From assembly GCF_028553885.1 (NCBI RefSeq), contig NZ_CP067169.1:1755501-1819500 (forward strand): a DNA stretch of 64,000 nt, read 5' to 3'. Of this stretch, positions 47,928 to 57,425 are shown piece after piece. This DNA is from Paracoccus aestuarii (lineage in GTDB: Bacteria > Pseudomonadota > Alphaproteobacteria > Rhodobacterales > Rhodobacteraceae). A model generated the notes under the pieces. The model did no database searches, was not told the origin of the DNA, and worked only from the letters and a program-made list of their open reading frames with translations. The translations under genes and the position numbers were made by a program. Within the stretch, counting starts at the first letter, position 1. Every line of letters starts with the position of its first letter.

Positions 47928-49379
47928 ATGAGCACGGTCATCAGGGGCGGAACCATCGTCACGGCGGATCTGAGCTATGAGGCGGATCTGCTGATCGAGG
48001 ATGGACGGATCGCCGCCATCGGACAGGGGCTGGTGGGGGACAGCGTGCTGAACGCCTCGGGCTGTTATGTCATGCCCGGCGGGATCGACCCGCATACGCA
48101 TCTGGAGATGCCCTTCATGGGCACCTATTCCGCCGATGATTTCGAAAGCGGCACGCGGGCGGCGCTGGCCGGGGGCACCACGATGGTGGTGGATTTCGCC
48201 CTGCCCTCACCCGGCCAGGGGCTGCTGGACGCGCTGCAGATGTGGGACAACAAGGCGGGTCGGGCGCATTGCGACTACAGCTACCACATGGCGGTGACCT
48301 GGTGGGGCGAGCAGGTCTTTGACGAGATGCAGGCGGTGGTCGACCGGGGCATCACCAGCTTCAAGCATTTCATGGCCTACAAGGGCGCGCTGATGGTGAA
48401 TGACGACGAGCTGTTCGCATCCTTCCGCCGGGTGGGCGATCTGGGCGGCATCGCGATGGTTCATGCCGAGAACGGCGATGTGGTGGCCGAGCTGTCGGCG
48501 CGGCTGCTGGCCGAGGGCAATACCGGCCCCGAGGCGCATGCCTATTCCCGCCCGCCTCAAGTCGAGGGCGAGGCCACGAACCGCGCGATCATGGTGGCCG
48601 ACATGGCGGGCGTGCCGCTCTATGTGGTCCATGTCAGCTGCGAGGACAGCCACGAGGCGATCCGCCGGGCGCGCGCCCAGGGTAAGCGCGTCTGGGGCGA
48701 GCCGCTGATCCAGCATCTGGTGCTGGACGAGAGCGAATATTTCAACGCCGATTGGGACCATGCCGCGCGTCGGGTCATGTCGCCGCCCTTCCGCAACAAG
48801 GCGCATCAGGACAGTCTGTGGGCGGGGTTGCAATCGGGCAGCCTGTCGGTCGTGGCGACCGATCACTGCGCCTTCACCACCGAGCAGAAGCGCACCGGAC
48901 GCGAGGATTTCACCAAGATCCCCAACGGCACCGGGGGGCTTGAGGATCGGATGCCGGTCCTGTGGACCAAGGGCGTCGGCAGCGGCCGTCTGACGCCCAA
49001 CGAATTCGTGGCGGCCACATCGACCAATATCGCCAAGATCCTGGGTATGTATCCGCAAAAGGGAGCGGTGCTGGTCGGATCGGATGCCGATCTGGTCATC
49101 TGGGATCCGGAGGCGGAAAAGACCATCACCGCCGATGCCCAGCAATCGGCTATCGATTACAACGTCTTCGAGGGGGTGCAGGTCAAGGGCCTGCCGCGCC
49201 ATGTGCTGACGCGCGGCGTGGTGGCGGTCCGCGACGGCCGGATGCTGGGGGCCGAGGGGCATGGCCGATTTGTCGCGCGCCAGCCGCGCGGCCAGGTCAA
49301 CCGCGCGCTCAGCCAGTGGAAATCGCTGACCGCGCCCCGCCCCGTCCAGCGCGGCGGCATTCCCGCAAGCGGGGTCTGA
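47928..49379 (+). CDS. hydA: Dihydropyrimidinase (D-hydantoinase)
   Basis: 483 residues from ATG 47928. Amidohydrolase zinc site: GGIDPHTHLEMPF, carboxylated Lys in ITSFKHFMAYKG, His in MVHAENGD and in YVVHVSCEDS, Asp in VVATDHCAF. It opens dihydrouracil or dihydrothymine to N-carbamoyl-beta-amino acids. The operon lacks dihydropyrimidine dehydrogenase genes within the window. Confidence 0.9.
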   Translation: MSTVIRGGTIVTADLSYEADLLIEDGRIAAIGQGLVGDSVLNASGCYVMPGGIDPHTHLEMPFMGTYSADDFESGTRAALAGGTTMVVDFALPSPGQGLLDALQMWDNKAGRAHCDYSYHMAVTWWGEQVFDEMQAVVDRGITSFKHFMAYKGALMVNDDELFASFRRVGDLGGIAMVHAENGDVVAELSARLLAEGNTGPEAHAYSRPPQVEGEATNRAIMVADMAGVPLYVVHVSCEDSHEAIRRARAQGKRVWGEPLIQHLVLDESEYFNADWDHAARRVMSPPFRNKAHQDSLWAGLQSGSLSVVATDHCAFTTEQKRTGREDFTKIPNGTGGLEDRMPVLWTKGVGSGRLTPNEFVAATSTNIAKILGMYPQKGAVLVGSDADLVIWDPEAEKTITADAQQSAIDYNVFEGVQVKGLPRHVLTRGVVAVRDGRMLGAEGHGRFVARQPRGQVNRALSQWKSLTAPRPVQRGGIPASGV

Positions 49380-49380
49380 C

Positions 49381-50160
49381 TTGACCGCCCCCGTCATCGA
49401 GGCGCGCGGCGTCGGCCTGACCTTTCAGACCGGCGACGGCCCGGTCCATGCGCTGAAGGATGTGGACCTGGCCATCGCGCCCGGCGAATTCGTCAGCTTC
49501 ATCGGCCCGTCGGGCTGCGGCAAGACGACCTTCCTGCGATCCATCGCCGCGCTGGAACGGCCAACCGCGGGCGATCTGCGGGTGAATGGCATGGACCCGG
49601 ATGCGGCGCGCCGGGCGCGGGCCTATGGCTATGTCTTCCAAGCGCCGGGGCTCTATCCCTGGCGGACCATCGCGGGCAACATCTCGCTGCCGCTGGAGAT
49701 CATGGGCTTTTCCCGCGCCGACCGGAAGGAGCGGATCGCCCGCGTGCTGGAGCTGGTCGAGCTGTCGGGTTTCGGCGCCAAGTTCCCGTGGCAGCTGTCG
49801 GGCGGAATGCAGCAGCGCGCCAGCATCGCCCGCGCTTTGGCCTTCGATGCCGACATCCTGCTGATGGACGAACCCTTCGGCGCGCTGGACGAGATCGTGC
49901 GCGACCGCTTGAACGAGGCGCTGCTGACGCTCTGGGCCAAGACGGGCAAGACCATCGGCTTCGTCACCCATTCGATCCCCGAGGCGGTCTATCTGTCCAC
50001 CCGGATCGTGGTGATGTCGCCGCGTCCGGGCCGGATCAGCCGGGTGATCGACAGCACCCTGCCCCGCCACCGCCCGCTGGAGATCCGCGACACGCCCGAA
50101 TTCATCGCCCTGGCCCATGAGGTCCGCGAGGGGCTGCGCGACGGGCATGCCCATGACTGA
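49381..50160 (+). CDS. ABC transporter ATPase (nitrate/taurine/pyrimidine type)
   Basis: 259 residues, starting at TTG 49381, one base after the hydA stop. Walker A GPSGCGKTT, signature LSGGMQQRA, Walker B ILLMDEPFGALD and the switch His (FVTHSIPEAVYL). SsuB/TauB/ThiZ-type. With two permeases and an NMT1-type binding protein it forms a complete importer, probably for pyrimidines or hydantoin-like compounds. Confidence 0.87.
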   Translation: MTAPVIEARGVGLTFQTGDGPVHALKDVDLAIAPGEFVSFIGPSGCGKTTFLRSIAALERPTAGDLRVNGMDPDAARRARAYGYVFQAPGLYPWRTIAGNISLPLEIMGFSRADRKERIARVLELVELSGFGAKFPWQLSGGMQQRASIARALAFDADILLMDEPFGALDEIVRDRLNEALLTLWAKTGKTIGFVTHSIPEAVYLSTRIVVMSPRPGRISRVIDSTLPRHRPLEIRDTPEFIALAHEVREGLRDGHAHD

Positions 50161-51067
50161 CGCGGTCCTGAACGCCCCCGCCGCGCGCCGCCTGCGCCTG
50201 TCCACCGGCGATCTGGTCCCGATCCTGACGGTGCTGCTGGTCATCATGGCGATCTGGTATGTCGCGGCGATCCGCATGAACGCCACCTGGGAACGTGACC
50301 AGGCCGCCCGCGCGGGGGTGGAACTGACCCTGCCCGATCTGGTCAGCCGCACCCTGTCCCAGGACAGGCCCATCCTGCCCACGCCCCATCAGGTCGCGCA
50401 GGGCCTGTGGGAGGGGGTGACCGGCCAGCCCGTCACCTCGCGCCGCAGCCTGGTCTGGCATGGCTGGGTGACGCTGTCGGCCACCTTGGCGGGCTTTGCG
50501 ATCGGGACCGGCGCGGGGATCCTGCTGGCCGTGGGCATCGTGCACAGCCGCAGCATGGACCAATCCGTCATGCCTTGGGCCGTGGCCAGCCAGACCGTGC
50601 CGATCCTGGCCATCGCGCCGATGGTCATCGTGGTCCTGGCCAGCACCGGCATCACCGGGCTGCTGCCCAAGGCGGTGATCGCGGCCTGGCTGTCCTTCTT
50701 TCCGGTGCTGGTTGGCATGGTCAAGGGGCTGCGTACCCCCGACGCGATGCAGCTGGACCAGCTGCGCAGCTGGAGCGCGGGGCGCGCCCAGATCTTCTGG
50801 CATCTGCGGCTGCCCTCCTCGCTGCCCTATCTCTTTGCCAGCCTGAAGGTCGCCATCGCCGCCGCCCTGGTCGGCACCATCGTGGCCGAGCTGCCCTCGG
50901 GGGCCACGGCGGGTCTGGGGGCAAGGCTGCTCTCGGGCAGCTATTACGGGCAGACGGTGCAGATCTGGTCGGCGCTTTTCGCCGCCGCGATCCTGGCGGG
51001 CGTGCTGGTCGCGCTGGTGGGGCTGATCGAACGCGCCACCCTGTCGCGCATGGGGCTGACCCGATGA
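50153..51067 (+). CDS. ABC transporter permease (first)
   Basis: About 304 residues from ATG 50153, which overlaps the ATPase gene end (TGA 50158-50160); ATG 50147 is an alternative. Six-helix BinsproteinDep-type permease with the ATPase-contact loop near LRSWSAGRAQIFWHLRLPSSLPYLFASLKVAI. An extended N-terminal region precedes the first helices. It overlaps the second permease by 4 bp. Confidence 0.83.
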   Translation: MTDAVLNAPAARRLRLSTGDLVPILTVLLVIMAIWYVAAIRMNATWERDQAARAGVELTLPDLVSRTLSQDRPILPTPHQVAQGLWEGVTGQPVTSRRSLVWHGWVTLSATLAGFAIGTGAGILLAVGIVHSRSMDQSVMPWAVASQTVPILAIAPMVIVVLASTGITGLLPKAVIAAWLSFFPVLVGMVKGLRTPDAMQLDQLRSWSAGRAQIFWHLRLPSSLPYLFASLKVAIAAALVGTIVAELPSGATAGLGARLLSGSYYGQTVQIWSALFAAAILAGVLVALVGLIERATLSRMGLTR

Positions 51068-51897
51068 GCGCGCTTCCCCTGCTGGGCGTGTGGCTGGGCG
51101 GATGGGCGCTGAACATCTGGCTGGCGCGGTTCGACACGCGGGCGACGCGGGCGTTGGTGGCGGTGATCTTCGGCGCAACCATCGTCATCCTGTGGGAGAT
51201 GGCCGTCCGCATCTATGCGATCCCGACCGTCATCCTGCCCGCCCCCAGCCAGATCGCCGACAGCTTCGTGGCGAACCGGTCGATCCTGTGGACGGATTTC
51301 GTCCAGACCATCCTGCGCGGCGCGCTGACCGGATGGGTGATCGGCGCCTTGGCCGCGATCCTGACCGCCATTGCCATCGACCGCAGCCCGTTCCTGCAGC
51401 GCGGCCTGCTGCCCATCGGCAATTTCGTGGCGGCCCTGCCCATTGTCGGCATCGCCCCGATCCTGGTCATGTGGTTCGGCTTCGACTGGCAGTCCAAGGC
51501 CGCCGTGGTCGTGGTCATGGTCTTCTTTCCGATCCTGGTGAACATGGTGGCGGGGCTGAAGGCCACGGACCCGATGCAGCGCGACCTGATGGCCAGCTGG
51601 GCCGCCCCCTATGGCGCGTCCCTGTGGAAGCTGCGCCTGCCGGCCGCGATGCCGTTCCTGTTCAACGGGTTGAAGATCACCACCACCTTGGCGCTGATCG
51701 GGGCGATCGTTGCCGAATTCTTCGGCAGCCCGACGCGGGGGATGGGGTTTCGCATCTCGACCGCGGTGGGGCGGCTGGACCTGCCGCTGGTCTGGGCGGA
51801 AATTGTCGTGGCGGCGCTTGCGGGCACGCTGTTCTATGGGCTTGTCGCGCTGATCGAAAAGAAGGTGACGTTCTGGCACCCGTCGCAGCGCACATGA
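51064..51897 (+). CDS. ABC transporter permease (second)
   Basis: 277 residues from ATG 51064 (ATGA overlap with the first permease). Six hydrophobic segments; contact loop MASWAAPYGASLWKLRLPAAMPFLFNGLKI. Two different permeases suggest a heterodimeric channel. Part of the pyrimidine operon. Confidence 0.84.
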   Translation: MSALPLLGVWLGGWALNIWLARFDTRATRALVAVIFGATIVILWEMAVRIYAIPTVILPAPSQIADSFVANRSILWTDFVQTILRGALTGWVIGALAAILTAIAIDRSPFLQRGLLPIGNFVAALPIVGIAPILVMWFGFDWQSKAAVVVVMVFFPILVNMVAGLKATDPMQRDLMASWAAPYGASLWKLRLPAAMPFLFNGLKITTTLALIGAIVAEFFGSPTRGMGFRISTAVGRLDLPLVWAEIVVAALAGTLFYGLVALIEKKVTFWHPSQRT

Positions 51898-51934
51898 ACG
51901 GGGCATCCGCCCCCATCAAGGAGAAGACAGGGAA

Positions 51935-52918
51935 ATGAGACATCTGATGCTTTCCGCCGCGGGCCTGGCCCTGATGGCAGGCGCCGCCAAGGCCGACGAC
52001 CTGACGCTGCAGCTGAAATGGGTGACCCAGGCCCAGTTCGCGGGCTATTACGTGGCCCAGGACCAAGGCTTCTACGAGGAAGAAGGCGTGAACGTCACCA
52101 TCCTGCCCGGCGGTCCCGACATCGCACCGACCCAGGTGCTGGCGGGCGGCGGCGCGGATGTGGTCGTGGAATGGATGCCCGCGGCCTTGGCGGCGCGCGA
52201 ACGCGGCCTGCCCTTGGTCAACATCGCCCAGCCCTTCAAGTCCTCGGGCATGATGCTGACCTGTCTGGCCGAGACGGGGATCACCGACCCGGCCACGGAT
52301 TTCGCGGGCAAGACCTTGGGCGTCTGGTTCTCGGGGAACGAATATCCCTTCCTGTCCTGGATGAACACGCTCGGCCTCTCGACCGAGGGCGGGCCGGAGG
52401 GCGTGACGGTGCTGAAGCAGGGCTTCAACGTCGATCCGCTGCTGCAGAAGCAGGCCGCCTGCATCAGCACCATGACCTATAACGAATACGGCCAGGTGCT
52501 GGATGCCGGCCTGACCGAGGATGACCTGATCACCTTCAAATACGAGGATCAGGGCGTGGCCACGCTGGAGGACGGGCTCTATGTCCTGGAATCCACGCTG
52601 GAGGACAGCGAGAAGGTGACCAGCCTGGTCCGCTTCGTCCGCGCCAGCATGCGCGGATGGGAATGGGCCGCCGAGAACCCGGAGGAGGCCGCCCGCATCG
52701 TCCTGGAGAATGACGAGACCGGCGCCCAGACCCTGGAACACCAGACCCGCATGATGTCCGAGATCGCCCTGCTGCTGGAGGGCTCGGACGGCACGCTGGA
52801 CGAGGCCGATTACCAGCGCACCGTGGACATCCTGCTGGCCGGCGGATCGGATCCGGTGATCTCGGCCGCGCCCGAGGGGGCATGGGTGTCGACCATCACC
52901 GACCGCGCCTTCGACTGA
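51935..52918 (+). CDS. ABC substrate-binding protein, NMT1/THI5-like
   Basis: 327 residues. Signal peptide ending GAAKAD; mature start DLTLQLKWVTQAQFAGYYVAQDQGFYEEEGV is the NMT1/THI5 hallmark. This family binds pyrimidine-like ligands such as HMP, and related proteins bind riboflavin. Beside pyrimidine-degrading enzymes, a pyrimidine or dihydropyrimidine ligand is likely. The last gene before a strong terminator. Confidence 0.86.
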   Translation: MRHLMLSAAGLALMAGAAKADDLTLQLKWVTQAQFAGYYVAQDQGFYEEEGVNVTILPGGPDIAPTQVLAGGGADVVVEWMPAALAARERGLPLVNIAQPFKSSGMMLTCLAETGITDPATDFAGKTLGVWFSGNEYPFLSWMNTLGLSTEGGPEGVTVLKQGFNVDPLLQKQAACISTMTYNEYGQVLDAGLTEDDLITFKYEDQGVATLEDGLYVLESTLEDSEKVTSLVRFVRASMRGWEWAAENPEEAARIVLENDETGAQTLEHQTRMMSEIALLLEGSDGTLDEADYQRTVDILLAGGSDPVISAAPEGAWVSTITDRAFD

Positions 52919-52936
52919 GCATCGCGCGCATGCCCA

Positions 52937-52964
52937 GGGGCCGCCGGATCGGCGGCCCCTTTTT
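52937..52964 (+). terminator. Terminator of the pyrimidine operon
   Basis: GGGGCCGCC (52937-52945) pairs with GGCGGCCCC (52951-52959) and runs into TTTTT. It lies between the binding protein and the convergent RND gene. Confidence 0.9.
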
Positions 52965-52970
52965 CGTGCC

Positions 52971-55900
52971 TTACTCGGCAGGTTGCGGCATGGCGCGGGA
53001 CTGGCGCTTGCGGTCGCGCCGTTCGGCCCGGCGCAGGCGGCGACGCCCGTCCCAGGCCAGCAGCGTCGGCGTCAGCATCAGCGTCACCGCCGTCGCCACC
53101 ACCAACCCGCCCGCGATCCCGGTCGACAGCTGGATCCAGAACTGGCCCGAAGGCGCGCCGAAGAACAGGTCCCGCCCGGTGAAGTCGATGGTCATCCCCA
53201 TCACCATCGGCAGCAGCCCGATCACCGTGGTCGATGCCGTCAGCAGCACCGGCCGCACGCGTTCGGCGGCGGCGCGGCGCGCGGCCTCGTCGGGACCGAT
53301 GCCCGCATCGCGATGTTCGTTGAAGGCGTCGATCAGCACGATGTTGTTGTTCACCACCACGCCCGCCAAGGCCATGATGCCGATCCCGCTCATCACGATC
53401 GAGAAGGCCTCCTGCCGGATCATCAGCCCCAGGAACACCCCGGTGATCGAGAAGATGATCGCCGTCAGCACCAGCCCGGCCTGGAAGAAGCTGTTCATCT
53501 GGATCAGCAGGATCGTGAACATCAGGAATATCGCCGCGACGAAGGCGCCCATCAGGAAGGTCATCGCCTCCTCCTGGTCCTCGATCTCGCCGCCGAAATT
53601 GACCTCGACCCCGTCGGGCAGATCGGCCTGGGCGATGGCCGCGTCGATGCGGGCCAGTTCGGCCTGCAGCGTGCTGCCCGGCGCGATATCGGCGGTCAGG
53701 GTCTGGGTCTCGCGCCCGGCGATGCGGGTGATGGCGGCGGGGGCCGGGGCGGGGACGATCTGCAGCACGTTCGAGATCGGCACCTGCGCCCCCGACGGCC
53801 CCGCCACGCGCAGCGCGGCCAGGTTCTCGAAATTGCGCTGGTCGGGGGGATAGCGCAGGGCGATGTCGACCTCGTCATCGGCGAAATCGGGCAGATAGGT
53901 GCCCAGGTTCACCCCCGTGGTCAACAGCTGGACGGCCGTGCCGATCGTGTCGATGTCCAGCCCGTAGCGGGCGGATTCCTCGCGATCGACGATCAGCCGG
54001 ATCTCGGGATTGGGGCGGGGCGTGTCATTGGCGATGTCGACGAAGGTGCCCGCCTCCTCCATCATCCGCTCGATGGTCTGGGATGCCTGCTGCAGCATCT
54101 CGCGGTTGGTGGCGGAAACCTCGATCTGGACGGGGCGGGCCGCGCCGGGGCCGGATGCCGCGGCCTCGATCTGGATGCCCAGGCCCGGCACCTCGGCGGT
54201 GGCGGCGCGCATGCGGTCGATCACCTCGTCCGAGGCCGCGCGGCCGCGCCAATCGGTGAACTCCACCTGGATCTGGCCGATCACGTCGCTGGACAGGTTG
54301 GACCGGACCCGCTGTTCGACCGATCCGATGGTGCGGGAATAAACCCGCTCCACCCCGTCGAAGCCCAGGATCTGGCCTTCGATCAGCCGCACCAGTTGGT
54401 CGCTTTCCTCCACCGACATGTTGCCGTTTGCGGTGATCTGGACCTGCGCACGTTCGGCATCAGTCTGGGGGAAGAATTCCACCCCCCGGCCCAGCTGCGC
54501 ATAGGCATAGAGGATGACCAGCACCCCCAGGATCGCCAAGCCGATGGTCGCGCCGGGCCGCGCGATGGTCCAGCCCGACAGGCGGCCCATCAGCGAATCG
54601 GGCTCCTGCCCGATGGGTTCGGGCGCCATGTCCTGCCCGCCGCCCAGCAGCGTCCCCGTCACCGGCACGAAGAGCAGCGCCATCAGCAGCGACATCAGCA
54701 GCGTCGCGATCATCGTCGCGGGCAGGTAGAACATGAACTGCCCCGCCAGGCCCGGCCAGAACAGCAGCGGAAAGAACACCGCCAGCGTCGTCGCGGTGGA
54801 TGAGGTGATCGGCCAGGCCATGCGCTGCGCGGCCATGCGGAAGGCCTCGGTCTTGCTGTGGCCCTTGGCGATCAGCCGCTCGCCCAGCTCGACCACGACG
54901 ATGGCGCCGTCGACCAGCATCCCCACCACCAGGATCAGCGCGAACAGCACGATGACGTTCAGCGTGAAGCCGAGCGCCCAGATGATCAGGATGCCGCCCA
55001 GGAACGACCCGGGAATGGCCACCGCCACCAGCAGCGATGCGCGCACCCCCAGAAACAGCACGGTTACCAGCATGACCAGAACCACCGCCGCGATGACGTT
55101 GTTCTGCAGGTCCGACAGCAGGGTCTGCATCTCCTCGGACTGGTCGTTCATGAAGACGACGCTGACCTGTTCGGGCCAGTCCGCGGTGGTCTGGGCCACG
55201 ACCTGGCGGACGGCGGCGACGGTGTCGATGATGTTCGACCCGGCCGATTTGCGCACGTCGATCGCCAAAGCGGGCTGGCCGTCGATGCGGGCAAAGGTCA
55301 CCGGGTCCTTGAAGGTCTGGCGCACCTCGGCCACGTCCTGCACGCGCAGCACCGTGGCCCCGTCGACCAGGACGGGGATGGACATGATCTCGTCCATCTG
55401 GACCACGGTGCCGGGGATCGACACCCCGAGCCGCCCCGCGCCGGTGTCGAAGGACCCCGCCGCGATCAGCTGGTTGTTGGCGCGCACCGCCTGCGACAGC
55501 TGGCCCGGCGATATGCCATAGGTCTCCAGCGCCAAGGGGTCGATCAGGATCTCCAGCTGGTCCTCGCGGTCGCCGGTCAGATCGGCCTGCAGCACACCGC
55601 CCACCGTCTCGATCCGGTCGCTGAGCAGGCGGCCGAGGCGGATCAGCTCGCGCTCCGGCACCTGGCCCGACAGCGCGACCGTCAGGATCGGAAAGAGCGA
55701 CATGTCGATTTCACGCACGAAGGGGCCGTCGGCGCCGGGCGGGATGTCGGGGCCGGCATCGTCCACCGCATCCTTGACCGATTGCAGCGCCGCGTCCTGA
55801 TCGAAGCCGGGACGGAATTCCAGCGTGACCGAGGCGAAACCCTCCGAGGCCACCGTCTGCATCCGCCGCAGCCCGTCCAGCGAATTGACCTGCCGTTCGA

Positions 55901-56102
55901 TCGGCTCGGCCAGCAGCTTGGCGGCGTCCTCGGTGCTGACGCCGCTATAGGTGACGTTGACGATGAAGATCGGGATATCGACCTCGGGCATCGATTCCTT
56001 GGGAATCGAGACATAGGCCATGAAGCCCGACGCGATCAGCGCGATCATGACCAGGATGACTGTCCGGGCGCGCGAAAAGCCCGCGGCAATCATCGCGTTC
56101 AT
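52971..56102 (-). CDS. RND efflux transporter (AcrB/HAE1 family)
   Basis: 1043 residues, normal RND length, with twelve membrane helices in two repeats and two large periplasmic loops. Helix 4 reads VGMLVDGAIVVVELG: drug pumps such as AcrB usually have two adjacent Asp (GLLVDDAIVVVEN); here the second is Gly. The helix 10 region is VVVNNNIVLIDAFNE. ATG 56102 overlaps the adaptor stop. No outer-membrane channel gene is adjacent. Substrate unknown. Confidence 0.88.
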   Translation of the reverse strand: MNAMIAAGFSRARTVILVMIALIASGFMAYVSIPKESMPEVDIPIFIVNVTYSGVSTEDAAKLLAEPIERQVNSLDGLRRMQTVASEGFASVTLEFRPGFDQDAALQSVKDAVDDAGPDIPPGADGPFVREIDMSLFPILTVALSGQVPERELIRLGRLLSDRIETVGGVLQADLTGDREDQLEILIDPLALETYGISPGQLSQAVRANNQLIAAGSFDTGAGRLGVSIPGTVVQMDEIMSIPVLVDGATVLRVQDVAEVRQTFKDPVTFARIDGQPALAIDVRKSAGSNIIDTVAAVRQVVAQTTADWPEQVSVVFMNDQSEEMQTLLSDLQNNVIAAVVLVMLVTVLFLGVRASLLVAVAIPGSFLGGILIIWALGFTLNVIVLFALILVVGMLVDGAIVVVELGERLIAKGHSKTEAFRMAAQRMAWPITSSTATTLAVFFPLLFWPGLAGQFMFYLPATMIATLLMSLLMALLFVPVTGTLLGGGQDMAPEPIGQEPDSLMGRLSGWTIARPGATIGLAILGVLVILYAYAQLGRGVEFFPQTDAERAQVQITANGNMSVEESDQLVRLIEGQILGFDGVERVYSRTIGSVEQRVRSNLSSDVIGQIQVEFTDWRGRAASDEVIDRMRAATAEVPGLGIQIEAAASGPGAARPVQIEVSATNREMLQQASQTIERMMEEAGTFVDIANDTPRPNPEIRLIVDREESARYGLDIDTIGTAVQLLTTGVNLGTYLPDFADDEVDIALRYPPDQRNFENLAALRVAGPSGAQVPISNVLQIVPAPAPAAITRIAGRETQTLTADIAPGSTLQAELARIDAAIAQADLPDGVEVNFGGEIEDQEEAMTFLMGAFVAAIFLMFTILLIQMNSFFQAGLVLTAIIFSITGVFLGLMIRQEAFSIVMSGIGIMALAGVVVNNNIVLIDAFNEHRDAGIGPDEAARRAAAERVRPVLLTASTTVIGLLPMVMGMTIDFTGRDLFFGAPSGQFWIQLSTGIAGGLVVATAVTLMLTPTLLAWDGRRRLRRAERRDRKRQSRAMPQPAE

Positions 56103-57271
56103 GGCCGCGGCGCCTCGGCGGCATTGGCCGCGCCCAGAAGGCCGGTCGCGGCCTCGGGCGATGCCGGGTCGGGCGGCGCCTCGCGGTCGCCCAGCACGTT
56201 GCGATAGGCCTCGGGCGTCTCGCTGATGCGGGCCTCTTGGCCGTCCGACAGCGCCCCCTGCGAGATGGTGACCACATGCGCCTCGTCCGGCAGGCCGGTG
56301 ATCCAGATCGCCTCGGCGCGGGCCTGCACGATCTCGATCGGGGCAAAGCGCAGGGTCCGGCCGTCATCCGCCACGGTAAAGACTCCGATGCGGCCGGTGT
56401 CGTCCAGCCGCACCAGTGCGGGCGACAGGCGATGCGCGCGCAGGGGTTGCAGCGGCAGCGAGATCTCGGCGCTGAGGCCTGCGGGGATCTCGTTGCCGGG
56501 ATTGGGGATCTCCAGCTCGACGCGGAAGGTGCGCGTCTCGGGCGTGGCCACGGGCGAGATGAAGCGCACCGTGCCCTTGGTCTGGCGGCCTCCCTGGAAG
56601 GTCACGTCGGCGATCTGGTCCAGCCGGATCGAGGTGATCTCGGACTGGCGGACCTCGACTTCGGCGATCAGGGGGTCGTTGCGCACGATCTGCAGCACCT
56701 CGCCGCCGGCATCGACGAAGCTGCCCAGTTCGGCGGTGACGCGGCTGACGGTGCCGGCGATGGGCGCGCGCAGGCGGGTGTTCGACAGTTCCAGCTCGGC
56801 GGCGCGCAGCTCGGCCCGGGCGGATTCCAGCTGGGCGAAACGCGACTGCAGCTCGGCCTCGGAGGTGACGCCGCGGCTGCGCAGCTGGCGGGCCGCGTCA
56901 TAGTCGCGCTCGGCCGAGCTGACCGAAGCCTGGGCGCGGGCCACCCCGGCCTCGCGGTCATCGGCGGAGAGGCGCGCCAGCTCCTCGCCCTCCTCGACCT
57001 CGCGGCCTTGGCGGATGACCTCCTCGACGATGCCCGAGGTACGGGCCCGCAGGACCGAGGTCTGATCGGGCACGACATTGCCGAAGAGGACCGTGCGCGG
57101 CACGATCTCCTCGGCGGCCGACAGGCTGGCCGCGACATGGGGGACGGGCACGTCGACGGGTTCGGCCTGTTGCGGCGGCTGGCGGTTCAGCATGCCGCCG
57201 CCGATCCAGAAGACCAGAAAGCCCAGGATCGCCAGAAAGACCAGCGTCGAGGATGACAGGAAACGCTTCAT
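56099..57271 (-). CDS. RND periplasmic adaptor (membrane fusion protein)
   Basis: 390 residues from ATG 57271 (AAGG upstream). N-terminal membrane helix (about 7-26), lipoyl-like half-motifs, an alpha-hairpin coiled coil rich in Ala and Glu (about 105-165) and beta-barrel domains (ITSIRLDQIADVTFQGG). It links the RND pump to an outer-membrane channel. Translationally coupled to the pump gene. Confidence 0.85.
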   Translation of the reverse strand: MKRFLSSSTLVFLAILGFLVFWIGGGMLNRQPPQQAEPVDVPVPHVAASLSAAEEIVPRTVLFGNVVPDQTSVLRARTSGIVEEVIRQGREVEEGEELARLSADDREAGVARAQASVSSAERDYDAARQLRSRGVTSEAELQSRFAQLESARAELRAAELELSNTRLRAPIAGTVSRVTAELGSFVDAGGEVLQIVRNDPLIAEVEVRQSEITSIRLDQIADVTFQGGRQTKGTVRFISPVATPETRTFRVELEIPNPGNEIPAGLSAEISLPLQPLRAHRLSPALVRLDDTGRIGVFTVADDGRTLRFAPIEIVQARAEAIWITGLPDEAHVVTISQGALSDGQEARISETPEAYRNVLGDREAPPDPASPEAATGLLGAANAAEAPRP

Positions 57272-57425
57272 CACCGCCCTTGCACGAAAAGGGGACCGGC
57301 GGACCGGTCCGAAGATAACCCTAGATGGTTCGCCCGGGCCTTCAGGTCAACATGCGCCGCCGCAAGACTGCGTGTGCGCCCATGAACCGTCATCGAACCG
57401 CCACGCGCGCGGGCAGTTCCCCCGA

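Noticed and set aside
45062..47962. A 966-codon minus-strand open frame
   Set aside because: It is antisense to the aminotransferase and hydrolase genes, lacks any recognisable domain and reflects GC-rich codon usage (few stops on the opposite strand).
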